Assembly: GCA_039029735.1 (NCBI GenBank)
Contig: JBCCFL010000005.1
Location: 62,001-126,000 of the forward strand
DNA from: CADEDH01 sp039029735
GTDB lineage: Bacteria; Actinomycetota; Acidimicrobiia; Acidimicrobiales; SZUA-35
DNA: 64,000 bases
Reading direction: 5' to 3'
The position numbers and the translations under genes were made by a program. Below the pieces are notes generated by a model, which made no database searches, was not told the origin of the DNA, and saw only the letters and a program-made list of their open reading frames with translations. Below, in pieces: positions 33,834-41,937 of the stretch (position 1 is its first letter; every line of letters starts with the position of its first letter).

Positions 33834-34540
33834 GAGGTGGGCCCCTCGTGCACGTGGTCGGCCGGCACGAAGGCGTTGGGGCCGTGGTAGTCGGGGTTCG
33901 GCCACACGATCAGCGAGGCATAGTCGTCCACGTCGGGATCCTCGATGTAGTTGGCCAGCGCGCACGGCGCTTGAAAGCCGTTCTCGAGCTGGAAGGTGAG
34001 GGTGCGGTCGTACAGCTCGCCCCGGCGAACGGCGGCGATGTAGGCGTCGGCCGACATCTCGTGTTTGTGGTCGGCGTAGCCGGGGATCACGCCGCCGGCC
34101 ACGATCCCGGCCAGGTTGTGGGTGCGGCACACGCCCTTGCGCAACTCGTAGAGCTCGGTGCCGATGCCACGGCGCCGGTACTCCATGCGGGTGGAGATGC
34201 CAGTGCCGTAGTACCAGGCGCCGTCGGGGTCGTGGCCGCTGGTGGTCCCGTCGTCGGGCACGATGTCGTGAATCGTGTGCTGCGGCGAGGCGAAGTCGAA
34301 GGCCAGGCGAATGCCGAGGCCCATGGCCACGATGTCGTCGCCGTCGAACCCGGCGAAGCAGCCCTCGGGATGCTCGACCGCGAGCACCCGGAGGCTCCGT
34401 TCGTCGTAGAGGGCGTCGGGGTCAGCGGTCGGATACGACGCCAGTTCGAGGGCAGCGAGATCCGCAGCCCACTCCGGCTTGATGTGGGCGTACCGCAACC
34501 CGGAACGCTCACCCGTCGCAACCGCCTCGTACGCAGGCAT
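33830..34540 (-). CDS. GNAT-family N-acetyltransferase in a polyamine locus
   Basis: The 236-residue product has the GNAT acetyl-CoA loop YRRRGIGTELYELRKGVC and the preceding strand TGISTRMEYR. The N-terminal part (YAHIKPEWAADLAALELASYP) fits a GNAT fold. The C-terminal ~80 residues carry a distinctive GYADHKHEMSADAYIAAVRRGELYDRTLTFQLENGFQ segment. It is first in the run that continues to speB and potABCD, so polyamine or agmatine acetylation is a reasonable guess. No ribosome site is clear before ATG 34540. Confidence 0.8.
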   Translation of the reverse strand: MPAYEAVATGERSGLRYAHIKPEWAADLAALELASYPTADPDALYDERSLRVLAVEHPEGCFAGFDGDDIVAMGLGIRLAFDFASPQHTIHDIVPDDGTTSGHDPDGAWYYGTGISTRMEYRRRGIGTELYELRKGVCRTHNLAGIVAGGVIPGYADHKHEMSADAYIAAVRRGELYDRTLTFQLENGFQAPCALANYIEDPDVDDYASLIVWPNPDYHGPNAFVPADHVHEGPTS

Positions 34541-34676
34541 CGACGCAGAGTAGTGATCCACGACACATTGTGGAAAGACTCTCGCAGTTGCAACCGTGTG
34601 AACGCCTTGTTGCACGGCCGACCGGTCTGGCGCCGACCGGAGGGCCAGCCGCCAGGTGACCAGTACGGTTGGCGCC
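34541..34676. promoter_or_regulatory. divergent promoter region of the polyamine locus
   Basis: The 136-bp space lies between the GNAT operon and the FAD oxidase. TGCAAC (34589-34594) and GTTGCA (34609-34614) form an inverted repeat with 14 bp between arms, a plausible operator able to control both directions. No regulator gene is adjacent. Confidence 0.35.
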
Positions 34677-36068
34677 ATGACGGGAGTGGACTCTGCAGCG
34701 TCGCGCGTGCTCTGGCTGGATCGCCTCGACCCACCGGTGGCCCTCCGAGCCCCGCTCGATGGCGACGCCGATGTGGACGTGGCGATCGTGGGTGGCGGCT
34801 ACAGCGGCCTCTGGGCGGCCTACTACCTGATCCGCCAGTCACCCGAGCTGCGGATCATGGTGATCGACCGTCACCATTGCGGGTTCGGCGCATCGGGGCG
34901 CAATGGTGGATGGGCCGTCGGGGAACTGGCCGGCTCGTTCGACGCGTACGCCGAGCGCTCGTCACCGGCCGAGTCGCTGCGGTTGGCACGGGCGATGTTC
35001 GACTCGGTGGACGAGATCGGTCGAGTCACGAGCGCCGAGGGGATCGACTGCCACTACGCCAAGGGCGGCACGATCCGGGTGGCCCGCAACGCACCGCAAG
35101 CGGCCCGCCAGGCCGCAGAGATCGACGAGGTGCGCGAGCAGGGATTCACCGAAGACGAGATCCGGCTGCTCGACGCCGACGAGGCTCGGCGCCACCTGAA
35201 CGCCACTGAGGTGCGGTCCGGCATCTTCTTCGCGGCCACGGCCGCAATCGATCCGGCGCTGTTGGTGAGGGGGCTGGCTGCCACCGTGGAGGCGGCCGGT
35301 GTGCGGATCTGCGAACAGACCACGGTGCGGCGCATCGGTGAGCGCAGCGTGCACACCACGGGCGGCACGGTGACGGCCGACGTGGTGGTGCGGGCCACCG
35401 AGGCCTACACCCGTGACCTGGAGGGGGACCGGCTGGCCCTGTTGCCCGTCTACTCGTTGATGGTGGCCACCGAGCCACTCGACAACGCGGTGTTCGACGA
35501 GATCGGCCTCGCAGGGCGGCCGACCTTCGCCGACGACCGACACATGGTGATCTACGGCCAACGCACCGCCGACAACCGCATCGCCTTCGGCGGCCGCGGG
35601 GTGCCCTATGGCTTCGGGTCGACGATCGACAAACGGATGGAGTTCCACAAGCCCTCGCACGAACGCATCCGCGACACGCTGGTTGACATGCTGCCGGCGC
35701 TGGCCGACGCCGAGATCACCCACCGCTGGGGCGGGGTGCTCGGGATCCCCCGGAACTGGGTGCCGGGGCTGACCTACGACCGTTACCGGGGCCTCGGCAC
35801 GCTCGGTGGCTACGTCGGCGAAGGCGTGGCGGCCGCCAACCTGGCGGGGCGCACGATGGCGGAGCTGATCCTCGGCCGCGACACCGACCGCACGTCGCTG
35901 CCGTGGGTGGGGGCCACGGCGCGCCGCTGGGAGCCGGAGCCGTTCCGGTGGCTCGGGGTGCGCAGCAGTCGCGCCATCCTCAACGCCGCCGACGACTACG
36001 AGTACCGCACCCAGACCGAAGCCAGCCGCGCCTTCGCACTGTCGAGGTTCCTACGGGGCGGCAACTAG
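34677..36068 (+). CDS. FAD-dependent amine oxidoreductase (PuuB/DAO family)
   Basis: The 463-residue product has the FAD Rossmann motif VDVAIVGGGYSGLWAAYYLI and the DAO-family body, including HHCGFGASGRNGGWAVGEL, the equivalent of the GxSGRNGG segment of gamma-glutamylputrescine oxidase, and the C-terminal GGYVGEGVAAANLAGRTMAELI. PuuB-like enzymes oxidise glutamylated or free polyamines. Divergence from the agmatinase-transporter genes points to the same pathway. ATG 34677 is preferred; an in-frame GTG lies 21 nt upstream. Confidence 0.88.
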   Translation: MTGVDSAASRVLWLDRLDPPVALRAPLDGDADVDVAIVGGGYSGLWAAYYLIRQSPELRIMVIDRHHCGFGASGRNGGWAVGELAGSFDAYAERSSPAESLRLARAMFDSVDEIGRVTSAEGIDCHYAKGGTIRVARNAPQAARQAAEIDEVREQGFTEDEIRLLDADEARRHLNATEVRSGIFFAATAAIDPALLVRGLAATVEAAGVRICEQTTVRRIGERSVHTTGGTVTADVVVRATEAYTRDLEGDRLALLPVYSLMVATEPLDNAVFDEIGLAGRPTFADDRHMVIYGQRTADNRIAFGGRGVPYGFGSTIDKRMEFHKPSHERIRDTLVDMLPALADAEITHRWGGVLGIPRNWVPGLTYDRYRGLGTLGGYVGEGVAAANLAGRTMAELILGRDTDRTSLPWVGATARRWEPEPFRWLGVRSSRAILNAADDYEYRTQTEASRAFALSRFLRGGN

Positions 36069-36074
36069 CCAGGA

Positions 36075-36118
36075 GCCGTGGGGCAGGAGTGCTTCCCCAA
36101 GAACCCCTGCCCCACGGC
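36075..36118. terminator. bidirectional terminator between the amine oxidase and YbjN genes
   Basis: GCCGTGGGGCAGG (36075-36087) pairs perfectly with 36106-36118 across an 18-nt loop. It lies 7 bp past the amine oxidase stop and serves convergent genes. A second inverted repeat, TCATCAAAC/GTTTGATGA (36147-36155 and 36169-36177), follows in an AT-richer stretch next to the YbjN gene end. Confidence 0.65.
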
Positions 36119-36183
36119 CGTGGGCACACCATAGCGTCAACAAACGTCATCAAACGCCGTTGAGCGATGTTTGATGAATTCCT

Positions 36184-36648
36184 CTACTCGGTGGCGAACT
36201 TCGATGCGAACGCAAGCTTCAGCGCCGGCATGAAGTACTGCTCGGTCCAGGCGTACATCGAGCCGAGGATCCGATCGAGCTCCGGCTCGGTGATGGTTGC
36301 GTTGTCGATCTGGCCGGCGAGGTAGAGGGCATCCTCGTCGCCGATCTGGAACGACGCGCCGTAGAGCTTGGCGTTGCGGCGCAGCAGGTGCTCGTACACG
36401 AGCGCCTGGTTCTCTTCCGGGGCCGGCAGGAAGTACGTCTCGTAGTGGAGCGTGCGCTGGCCAAGATGGAACCGCACCGTGAACACCTCGCGCTGCTCAC
36501 CAGTAAGGCGCACGAACCAACTCCGCGGGCCGTCCACATCGCGGGCAACGTCGGCCACCGTTGGGTTCTCGACGATCTCGCGGGCGAGCCAGTCGTCGAG
36601 CAGGGCCTCCACCATCTGGAGCTGATCAGGGTCGGCCGGTGAGGTCAT
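36184..36648 (-). CDS. YbjN-domain protein
   Basis: The 154-residue product matches the YbjN-type regulatory or chaperone-like domain: MVEALLDDWLA at the start, TVRFHLGQRTLHYETYFLPAPEENQALVYEHLLRRNAKLYGASFQ in the middle and a helical C-terminus. The same neighbour pair (YbjN next to mshA) is known in Streptomyces. Its function is not established; YbjN of E. coli affects stress responses. GGAG precedes the ATG. It ends the mshA run. Confidence 0.82.
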   Translation of the reverse strand: MTSPADPDQLQMVEALLDDWLAREIVENPTVADVARDVDGPRSWFVRLTGEQREVFTVRFHLGQRTLHYETYFLPAPEENQALVYEHLLRRNAKLYGASFQIGDEDALYLAGQIDNATITEPELDRILGSMYAWTEQYFMPALKLAFASKFATE

Positions 36649-36679
36649 GGGCGCTCCGATGCTCTCAGTCGCGATGTCT

Positions 36680-37915
36680 TCAGTCGCACGGGGCGAGAGC
36701 TCGCGATCCGAGGTCGCGGTAGAGCCGGTTGAGCCGAGACGCAGATGCCGTCCAGGTATAGGTGCGACCACGGGCGGCAGCCGACACCGACAACCGACGA
36801 GCAAGCATGGGGTCGGCCAGGATCTCGTTCACGTGGGCGGCGTACTGCTTGGGGTCGCGATCATCCACGAGGTAGCCGGTGTAGCCGTGCTCGACGAGTG
36901 TGAGCAGACCGCCAACCGCCGAGGCGACCGTCGGTACACCGCACGCCATCGCCTCCAGGGCGACCAACCCGAACGACTCTGACCGGCTGGGCACCAGGCA
37001 CACATCCGCAGCGCGGTAGTAGGTGGACAGCAGGTGATGGGGCTGAGGCGGCATGAACCGCACCCGGTCGGCGAGGTCGTGCTCGGCGATCAGCGCTCGC
37101 ACCCGGGCCACGGCACTGTCGCCCTCGCTGCCACTGGCGCCGCCCACGATCCAGAGCCGGGCGTCGGTGCGATCGAGGTGGGCCAGGGTCTCCACGGCGA
37201 CGTCGGCCCCCTTGAGAGGCTGGATACGGCCCACGAACATGAGCAGCGGGGCGTCGTCGGTGCGCAGAGCCCAACGGGCGCCGGCCTGACTTCCGGGCGA
37301 GAAGAATGCGTGGTCGACCCCGGGAGCCACGATCTCGATCCGTTCGGGGTCAGCGCCGTAGAAGTCGATCAGCTGCTCCGCCTCGGCAGTGCAGTTGGCG
37401 AGCACGGTGTCGGCGCACGACATCACCTCGGCCTCGGCTCGAGCCCGGCGCTCGGGTTCGGGGTCGCCGAGCTCGGCCTTCACGCGGGCGAGGGTGTGGA
37501 ACGTGGTGACCAGCGGCAGCGAGCAGCGCTGCTTGAGGAGGCGACCGGCCACCCCGGACAGCCAGTAGTTGGCGTGGATGACATCGGGCCGGAAGGTCTC
37601 GAAGTCGTTGGCCACCCAGTCGGCGAAGGCGTCGACGTGGGGTTCGAGCTCCTCCTTCGCGAGCTCAGACGGGCCAGCGGGCACGTGCACCACGTCGAAC
37701 CCGGGCTCCACCGCCACCGACGTCGGCAAATCGTCGCGCCAGCGACGCACGTAGACCCGGCACTCCACGCCAGCCGAGGCAAGGGCGGAGGCGAACTCAC
37801 GCACGTACACGTTCATGCCGCCGCCGTCGCCGGTGCCGGGCTGAGCCAGCGGCGAGGTGTGCAGCGACAACACCGCCACCCGCAGCGGAGCCTGTAAAGG
37901 GTCCTCCACGGTCAC
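36680..37915 (-). CDS. mshA: D-inositol-3-phosphate glycosyltransferase (mycothiol synthesis)
   Basis: MshA joins UDP-GlcNAc to 1L-myo-inositol-1-phosphate, the first step of mycothiol synthesis. The 411-residue GT4 enzyme has the diagnostic N-terminus VAVLSLHTSPLAQPGTGDGGGMNVYVREFA, FHTLARVKAEL, MFVGRIQPLKGADVAVE and the donor-site PSRSESFGLVALEAMACGVP. Mycothiol is made only by Actinomycetota, so this supports the taxonomic call. GTG overlaps the XRE gene stop by 4 bp. Confidence 0.96.
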   Translation of the reverse strand: MTVEDPLQAPLRVAVLSLHTSPLAQPGTGDGGGMNVYVREFASALASAGVECRVYVRRWRDDLPTSVAVEPGFDVVHVPAGPSELAKEELEPHVDAFADWVANDFETFRPDVIHANYWLSGVAGRLLKQRCSLPLVTTFHTLARVKAELGDPEPERRARAEAEVMSCADTVLANCTAEAEQLIDFYGADPERIEIVAPGVDHAFFSPGSQAGARWALRTDDAPLLMFVGRIQPLKGADVAVETLAHLDRTDARLWIVGGASGSEGDSAVARVRALIAEHDLADRVRFMPPQPHHLLSTYYRAADVCLVPSRSESFGLVALEAMACGVPTVASAVGGLLTLVEHGYTGYLVDDRDPKQYAAHVNEILADPMLARRLSVSAAARGRTYTWTASASRLNRLYRDLGSRALAPCD

Positions 37916-38328
37916 GACGCATCCTCCGAGGCCGGATCGTCACCAGTGGCGGCATCGGCGCTCCCGCCGGCGTCCGCCGCCGTGTCGGGCTCGGCTGGCA
38001 CAAACGAGCGGTACACCCCGAGCAAGGCCTTGCGCTGATCCTCGGTGAGCTCCGGGGCCGAGCGGATGGCGGCCTCGAGGCTGGTGGTGGGAGCCACCGA
38101 GTCGGCGTCGAGCATGCCGGCCTGCACATACATCGTCTCGGCCGACACCTTGAGCGCCTTGGCCAGCTGCTGGAGGATCTCGGCCGACGGCCTGCGCAGG
38201 CCGCGCTCGATCTGGCTGAGATAGGGGTTCGACACCCCGGCCATGTCGGCCAGGCGACGCACGGAGAGTTCGGCCAGGGTCCGCTGCTCGCGGATGAATC
38301 TGCCGATGTCCCGCCGTTCGTCGTTCAT
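37912..38328 (-). CDS. XRE-family helix-turn-helix regulator
   Basis: The 138-residue protein has an N-terminal HTH (IGRFIREQRTLAELSVRRLADMAGVSNPYLSQIERGLRRPSAEILQQLAKAL, about 8-60) and a C-terminal acidic Ala/Asp-rich tail. Similar single-HTH proteins are widespread in actinobacteria. It sits 4 bp behind the RsiG-like gene and overlaps mshA, so the three are probably co-transcribed. Its target is unknown. Confidence 0.85.
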   Translation of the reverse strand: MNDERRDIGRFIREQRTLAELSVRRLADMAGVSNPYLSQIERGLRRPSAEILQQLAKALKVSAETMYVQAGMLDADSVAPTTSLEAAIRSAPELTEDQRKALLGVYRSFVPAEPDTAADAGGSADAATGDDPASEDAS

Positions 38329-38332
38329 GTCG

Positions 38333-38875
38333 TCAATTCAACAGGGAATCGATCGATGCCTCACCATCGCGGTACCGACGGGCGATCTCGCTCTGGATGG
38401 CATCGATGCGTTCGTGGAGGCGACGACGCTCCCCGGACAGCTCGAGTTCGAAGTCGCGGAGGGCGTCCATCACCAAGGTGAGGCGGCTGTCGTCGAACGT
38501 GGAAAGCGACGACAGTTCAGCCGGCGTGGCCGCCCTGTCGAGCGACTCCACCAGGTCCTGGGCGATCCGTCCGGGCGTGTGGACGGCAACAGCGGCACCG
38601 CGGCGAGGCCCGGACGACTCGTCGGCGAGGATGTCGGGCAGGTCGAACAGCAGGCCCGTGGCATCGGGGGGAGCCGCGGTGGCACCCGCTCGCCGCTGCG
38701 TCTCGTGACCAACGATGTCGAGCCGACCCTGGGCAACGCGGCGCACGAACGACACGTCGCTCTCGGCGCGGCTGCACCGAACGCGCAGTGAACGCAGGTC
38801 GTCGATCGGTACGGCACCGATGTCGGAGAGGTGGTCTTTGGCGAGGAGCTGTTGCAATTCGGCGTGCACGACCAT
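38333..38875 (-). CDS. rsiG: RsiG-like c-di-GMP-binding anti-sigma factor
   Basis: In Streptomyces RsiG binds the sigma factor WhiG when loaded with c-di-GMP, using an ExxxSxxRxxxQxxxD motif on each helix of a coiled coil. This 180-residue protein has an exact copy on its first long helix: E38, S42, R45, Q49, D53. A second copy on the C-terminal helix reads E143, S147, R150, H154, D158, with His in place of Gln. Helix content, spacing and length fit RsiG. No WhiG-type sigma gene is in the window. It heads the run to the XRE gene and mshA. The family call is firm from the motifs; c-di-GMP binding is inferred. Confidence 0.78.
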   Translation of the reverse strand: MVVHAELQQLLAKDHLSDIGAVPIDDLRSLRVRCSRAESDVSFVRRVAQGRLDIVGHETQRRAGATAAPPDATGLLFDLPDILADESSGPRRGAAVAVHTPGRIAQDLVESLDRAATPAELSSLSTFDDSRLTLVMDALRDFELELSGERRRLHERIDAIQSEIARRYRDGEASIDSLLN

Positions 38876-38953
38876 GAACCCTACTGCCCTCCCTCGCCTC
38901 GTCGGTGTGCGCCCAGCGTGCGTGTCGACGCTGCGATCTGGACGGTCCTGAAC

Positions 38954-41029
38954 CTACAACGTGGTGGTGGTCGGCAACAGGTTGAGGAGCACGACCCACA
39001 ACGGCGCAGCCAACAGATAGGAGTCGAGGCGCCGGAGTGCAGGCGCCCAGGCCGCCCCTCTCGGCAGCAGGTACGACGCGAAGTACTGGCCCATCACCGC
39101 ACAGATGCCGGTGATCGCACCGAACAACAGGATCGAGGAGGGGGTGAACGGCGCCGGGGACGCGATGTAGAGGATGAACAGCACCGAACCCAGCGACACC
39201 AGGCCAGAGATCGGGCCCTCGAAGGCGTTGGCCGAGCCGGTGCCGACGAGGAAGTCGCCAAGCTCATAGGCGCTCACGAGAGCGATGATCGACAGGATCG
39301 GGCCGAGACCAAGCGTGGTGAGCGCCGCCAACGACGCCACCGCGATCCCCGGCGGAATCGCAGCCCGCAAGAACACGACGAACAGATCGCCGCCAGTGCG
39401 CTGCGAGCGACCACCGGCCACCACGCCCGCACCAACCACCACGACGGCGGCGACCGCACCAATGAGCAACCCCATCGGCCCGATCACACCGGCCAGCGAT
39501 GCCACGAGGGCTGCGCCGGCAGGCCACCAGATCACACCGGAGCCCTTCGGCTCCCAGGCATAGGCCGTCTGCAGCGCGGCGAGCGTCGCCACGAATCCGC
39601 CGAGCAGGGCCACGCCGATCGGACCAACGAACACGGCCCCGATGATCATCACGAACCACATGAACCCGAAGAAGACCTTCGGGCCATCGGTGCGGTAGGG
39701 CACGGCGAGGCGCTGCTGTTGCCAGCGACGCTCCCGGGCGTCGGCCACCTGCTGGCGGGCGCGCTTGCGGCGCTGCGAGCGCGAGCGCGGCCCGGGGGCG
39801 GGGTCGGCCCGGGAGGACTCCATCTCTCGCCGTGAGGGCATCGGGGGAATGGAACCGGAGTCGGGGTCGAGCGGGCCGGGGGCGAGGGGCCCGGAACCAG
39901 TGGTGGCGGGCGCCCGCTGCTCCGGAGCCTCGAACCCGAGCGCGGAGGTCGGGGCAGGCGCTGGGGTTGGGGCTGGTGTGGGCGCTGGTGCTGGCGCTGG
40001 GGCTGGCGCCGGTTCGACGGTCTGGAAGCCGGACACGCCCGACGACCCGAACGCCGCCGGGTCCACCGATGTGGGCGACGGGGCCGGATCGGGGGCGTCG
40101 AACCCGAGCGCCTCAGCCCTCACATCGGCCGACGCCGCCGGTGGCATCGGCGGGGGGAGTTCGGAGAAACGGGTGGGGTCGGCAACCCCGGCGCTCGGGG
40201 CATCGTCGAGGTCGTCGAGCGGGTAGAAGTCGGTGGCGTCGGGATCGGCTACGTAGGCGCCAGGCTCGGCGTAGGCGCCAGGCTCGGCATAGGCGCCGCC
40301 TGCGTCTGCGGTGCCGCTCTCTGCGTACAGGTCGGGGTCGTACCCCGCGGGATCGTCGGCGGGCGGCTGGTAGGCCACTGGTTCGAACCCGGGCGGCTGG
40401 TAGGCCACTGGTTCGAACCCGGGCGGCTGGTAGGCCGGAGGGTCATAGCCCGCAGGAGCGTCGTAGCTCGACGGGGGTTCGTACGCAGCCGGCTGGTCGT
40501 AGCTGGCCTGGCGGTCGTAGCCGGCCGGGGGTTCATAGCCGGCCGGGGGTTCGTACGCAGCCGGCTGGTCGTAGCTGGCCTGGCGGTCGTAGCCGGCCGG
40601 CGGGTCGTAGCGAGCGGGAGGTTCGTAGGCCACGGGGGCCGCCGGGGCGTCGTCTGGGTAGAGCGGCTCCCGCTCGAACCCGCCGGACTGGTACCCGCCG
40701 GAGTCATAGCTGCCCGAGTCAGCGCTGCCCGGATCGTAGGCGTCGTCGTAGCCCCCGTCGTAGGACTCGGGCGCACCGTCGCCGAAACGGGCAGGGTCGA
40801 CCACCGCAGGCTCGGGATAGCTCGGCGCAGGTGCGGGCGGCGGATACTCGGCGCCCGCTCGGGCCACCCGGTCCTCGTACCAGTCGATGGCGGGCCCGTC
40901 CTCACCGCCGATCCAGTTGATTCGACCGGGGCGCGACCGAGCCCCCGACCATTCGTCGACGCCGTCTTCTTCTGACCGCTGGTCCCGGGAGCTGCGCTCA
41001 GGCTCGGGCCAGCGGTCCGACGGGGTCAT
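38954..41029 (-). CDS. membrane protein with long Tyr/Pro repeat domain and CdsA-like membrane domain
   Basis: The 691-residue protein has a cytosolic N-terminal ~440 residues made of disordered repeats: YDPPAGYDRQASYDQPAAYEPP occurs twice and YQPPGFEPVA about three times, followed by a Pro-Ala run. A basic block (RSRSQRRKRARQQ) precedes eight or more membrane helices. The end, LLPRGAAWAPALRRLDSYLLAAPLW, resembles the closing LPGHGGxxDRxDS-xxAAP of phosphatidate cytidylyltransferase, but the key residues are not kept, so activity is doubtful. It overlaps the MoaD-like gene by 4 bp. No functional name is justified. Confidence 0.65.
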   Translation of the reverse strand: MTPSDRWPEPERSSRDQRSEEDGVDEWSGARSRPGRINWIGGEDGPAIDWYEDRVARAGAEYPPPAPAPSYPEPAVVDPARFGDGAPESYDGGYDDAYDPGSADSGSYDSGGYQSGGFEREPLYPDDAPAAPVAYEPPARYDPPAGYDRQASYDQPAAYEPPAGYEPPAGYDRQASYDQPAAYEPPSSYDAPAGYDPPAYQPPGFEPVAYQPPGFEPVAYQPPADDPAGYDPDLYAESGTADAGGAYAEPGAYAEPGAYVADPDATDFYPLDDLDDAPSAGVADPTRFSELPPPMPPAASADVRAEALGFDAPDPAPSPTSVDPAAFGSSGVSGFQTVEPAPAPAPAPAPTPAPTPAPAPTSALGFEAPEQRAPATTGSGPLAPGPLDPDSGSIPPMPSRREMESSRADPAPGPRSRSQRRKRARQQVADARERRWQQQRLAVPYRTDGPKVFFGFMWFVMIIGAVFVGPIGVALLGGFVATLAALQTAYAWEPKGSGVIWWPAGAALVASLAGVIGPMGLLIGAVAAVVVVGAGVVAGGRSQRTGGDLFVVFLRAAIPPGIAVASLAALTTLGLGPILSIIALVSAYELGDFLVGTGSANAFEGPISGLVSLGSVLFILYIASPAPFTPSSILLFGAITGICAVMGQYFASYLLPRGAAWAPALRRLDSYLLAAPLWVVLLNLLPTTTTL
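40361..40436. repeat. 30-bp tandem repeat inside the membrane protein gene
   Basis: A 30-bp unit is repeated exactly at 40361-40390 and 40391-40420, with 16 further matching bases to 40436. It encodes the YQPPGFEPVA repeats. Length is a multiple of three, so copy changes keep frame. Confidence 0.85.
40473..40600. repeat. 56-bp direct repeat, 72-bp period, inside the membrane protein gene
   Basis: Bases 40473-40528 and 40545-40600 are identical and 72 bp apart, encoding the YDRQASYDQPAAYEPP repeat. The near-identity at DNA level points to recent duplication. Confidence 0.85.
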
Positions 41030-41262
41030 CCGCCTGAGACCGGAGGCAGGATGGCGACTTCATCGCCAGGCTGCACGGACTGCGTCCGCTCGGCCTGCGC
41101 GCCGTTCACCCAAACCTTCGATCCTTCGACCACAGCAGTAAAAGTAGTCCCGAACCGGTGGCAGGCCTCGTCGAGCACCTCACCCACGGTCTGACCAGGC
41201 AACTCGAGGCTCTTGGTGCCCGCTGCTTCCCGGGCCTGGGCGAACAGGCGGAGAGTAACCAC
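41026..41262 (-). CDS. MoaD/ThiS-like small sulfur-carrier protein
   Basis: GTG 41262 gives 78 residues. The beta-grasp fold is suggested by VTLRLFAQAREAAGTKSLELPG, VWVNGAQAE and VQPGDEVAILPPVSGG, and the chain ends in the Gly-Gly that is thiocarboxylated. It matches MoaD, the small subunit of molybdopterin synthase, but no moaE is next to it. The window encodes three molybdenum-linked functions (nitrate reductase, YedY-like oxidoreductase), so a cofactor role is sensible. Confidence 0.82.
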   Translation of the reverse strand: MVTLRLFAQAREAAGTKSLELPGQTVGEVLDEACHRFGTTFTAVVEGSKVWVNGAQAERTQSVQPGDEVAILPPVSGG

Positions 41263-41296
41263 GGCTTCATTGTGCCAGCCACTAGGGTTCGAGCCA

Positions 41297-41908
41297 ATGG
41301 ACACCCAAGGCCAAACGTCGGTGTTGTTGGTGCGTCACGGCCAATCCACGTGGAACGAGGAGCACCGCTGGCAGGGCCAGGCCGATCCGCCGCTGTCCGA
41401 CCACGGGCGCCACCAGGCCCATCTCGCCGCCCAGGCGATCGGCACGGTCGACGCAATCGTGTCGTCACCGCAAATTCGTGCCCTGGAAACCGCCACGATC
41501 ATCGGTGAGCAGATCGGGGTGGGGCCGATCCAGATCGTCGAGGAGTTGCGCGAGCGCAATGCCGGCCGCTGGTCGGGCCTCACCACGTCGGAGATCGAGG
41601 CCCAGTGGCCGGGATGGATCGACTCGGGCCAGCGTCCCCCCGACTGGGAGAGCGATACATCGGTGCTGGTCAGGATGCAGACGGCGGTCGATGCGATCGT
41701 CGCTGAGTTCGCCGGAGCCACGGTGCTCGTGGTGTGCCACGGTGGCGTGATCGTGGTGATGGAAGACCACCTCGGCGTGCGCGACGGCCGCGTGCCGAAC
41801 CTCAACGGACGGGTCGTGATCTCAGGTCCTGGAGGGCTCGCAGCGGGCGATCGACTGGAGCTCCTTCCACCTGCAGAGACAACAGGTGGCGGACGGAGTC
41901 GTATTTGA
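41297..41908 (+). CDS. histidine phosphatase, phosphoglycerate mutase-like
   Basis: The 203-residue product has the phosphohistidine motif LLVRHGQSTWNEE, then SSPQIRALETA, EELRERNAGRWSGLT and VVCHGGVI, defining the histidine phosphatase superfamily. Length and motifs fit GpmB-like or broad-specificity phosphatases more than the glycolytic mutase. It is divergent from the MoaD-like gene with only 34 bp between starts. Confidence 0.88.
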   Translation: MDTQGQTSVLLVRHGQSTWNEEHRWQGQADPPLSDHGRHQAHLAAQAIGTVDAIVSSPQIRALETATIIGEQIGVGPIQIVEELRERNAGRWSGLTTSEIEAQWPGWIDSGQRPPDWESDTSVLVRMQTAVDAIVAEFAGATVLVVCHGGVIVVMEDHLGVRDGRVPNLNGRVVISGPGGLAAGDRLELLPPAETTGGGRSRI

Positions 41909-41937
41909 CCGATCGGCACCCTATCTTTCCGGGCCAG

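Noticed and set aside
40361..40600. Regular direct repeats suggesting a CRISPR array.
   Set aside because: Repeats are in frame inside a coding region, have no unique spacers of even length and no cas genes nearby.
38954..41029. Naming the repeat-rich membrane protein a phosphatidate cytidylyltransferase.
   Set aside because: Only the terminal helix pattern is similar; the conserved catalytic segment is not present.
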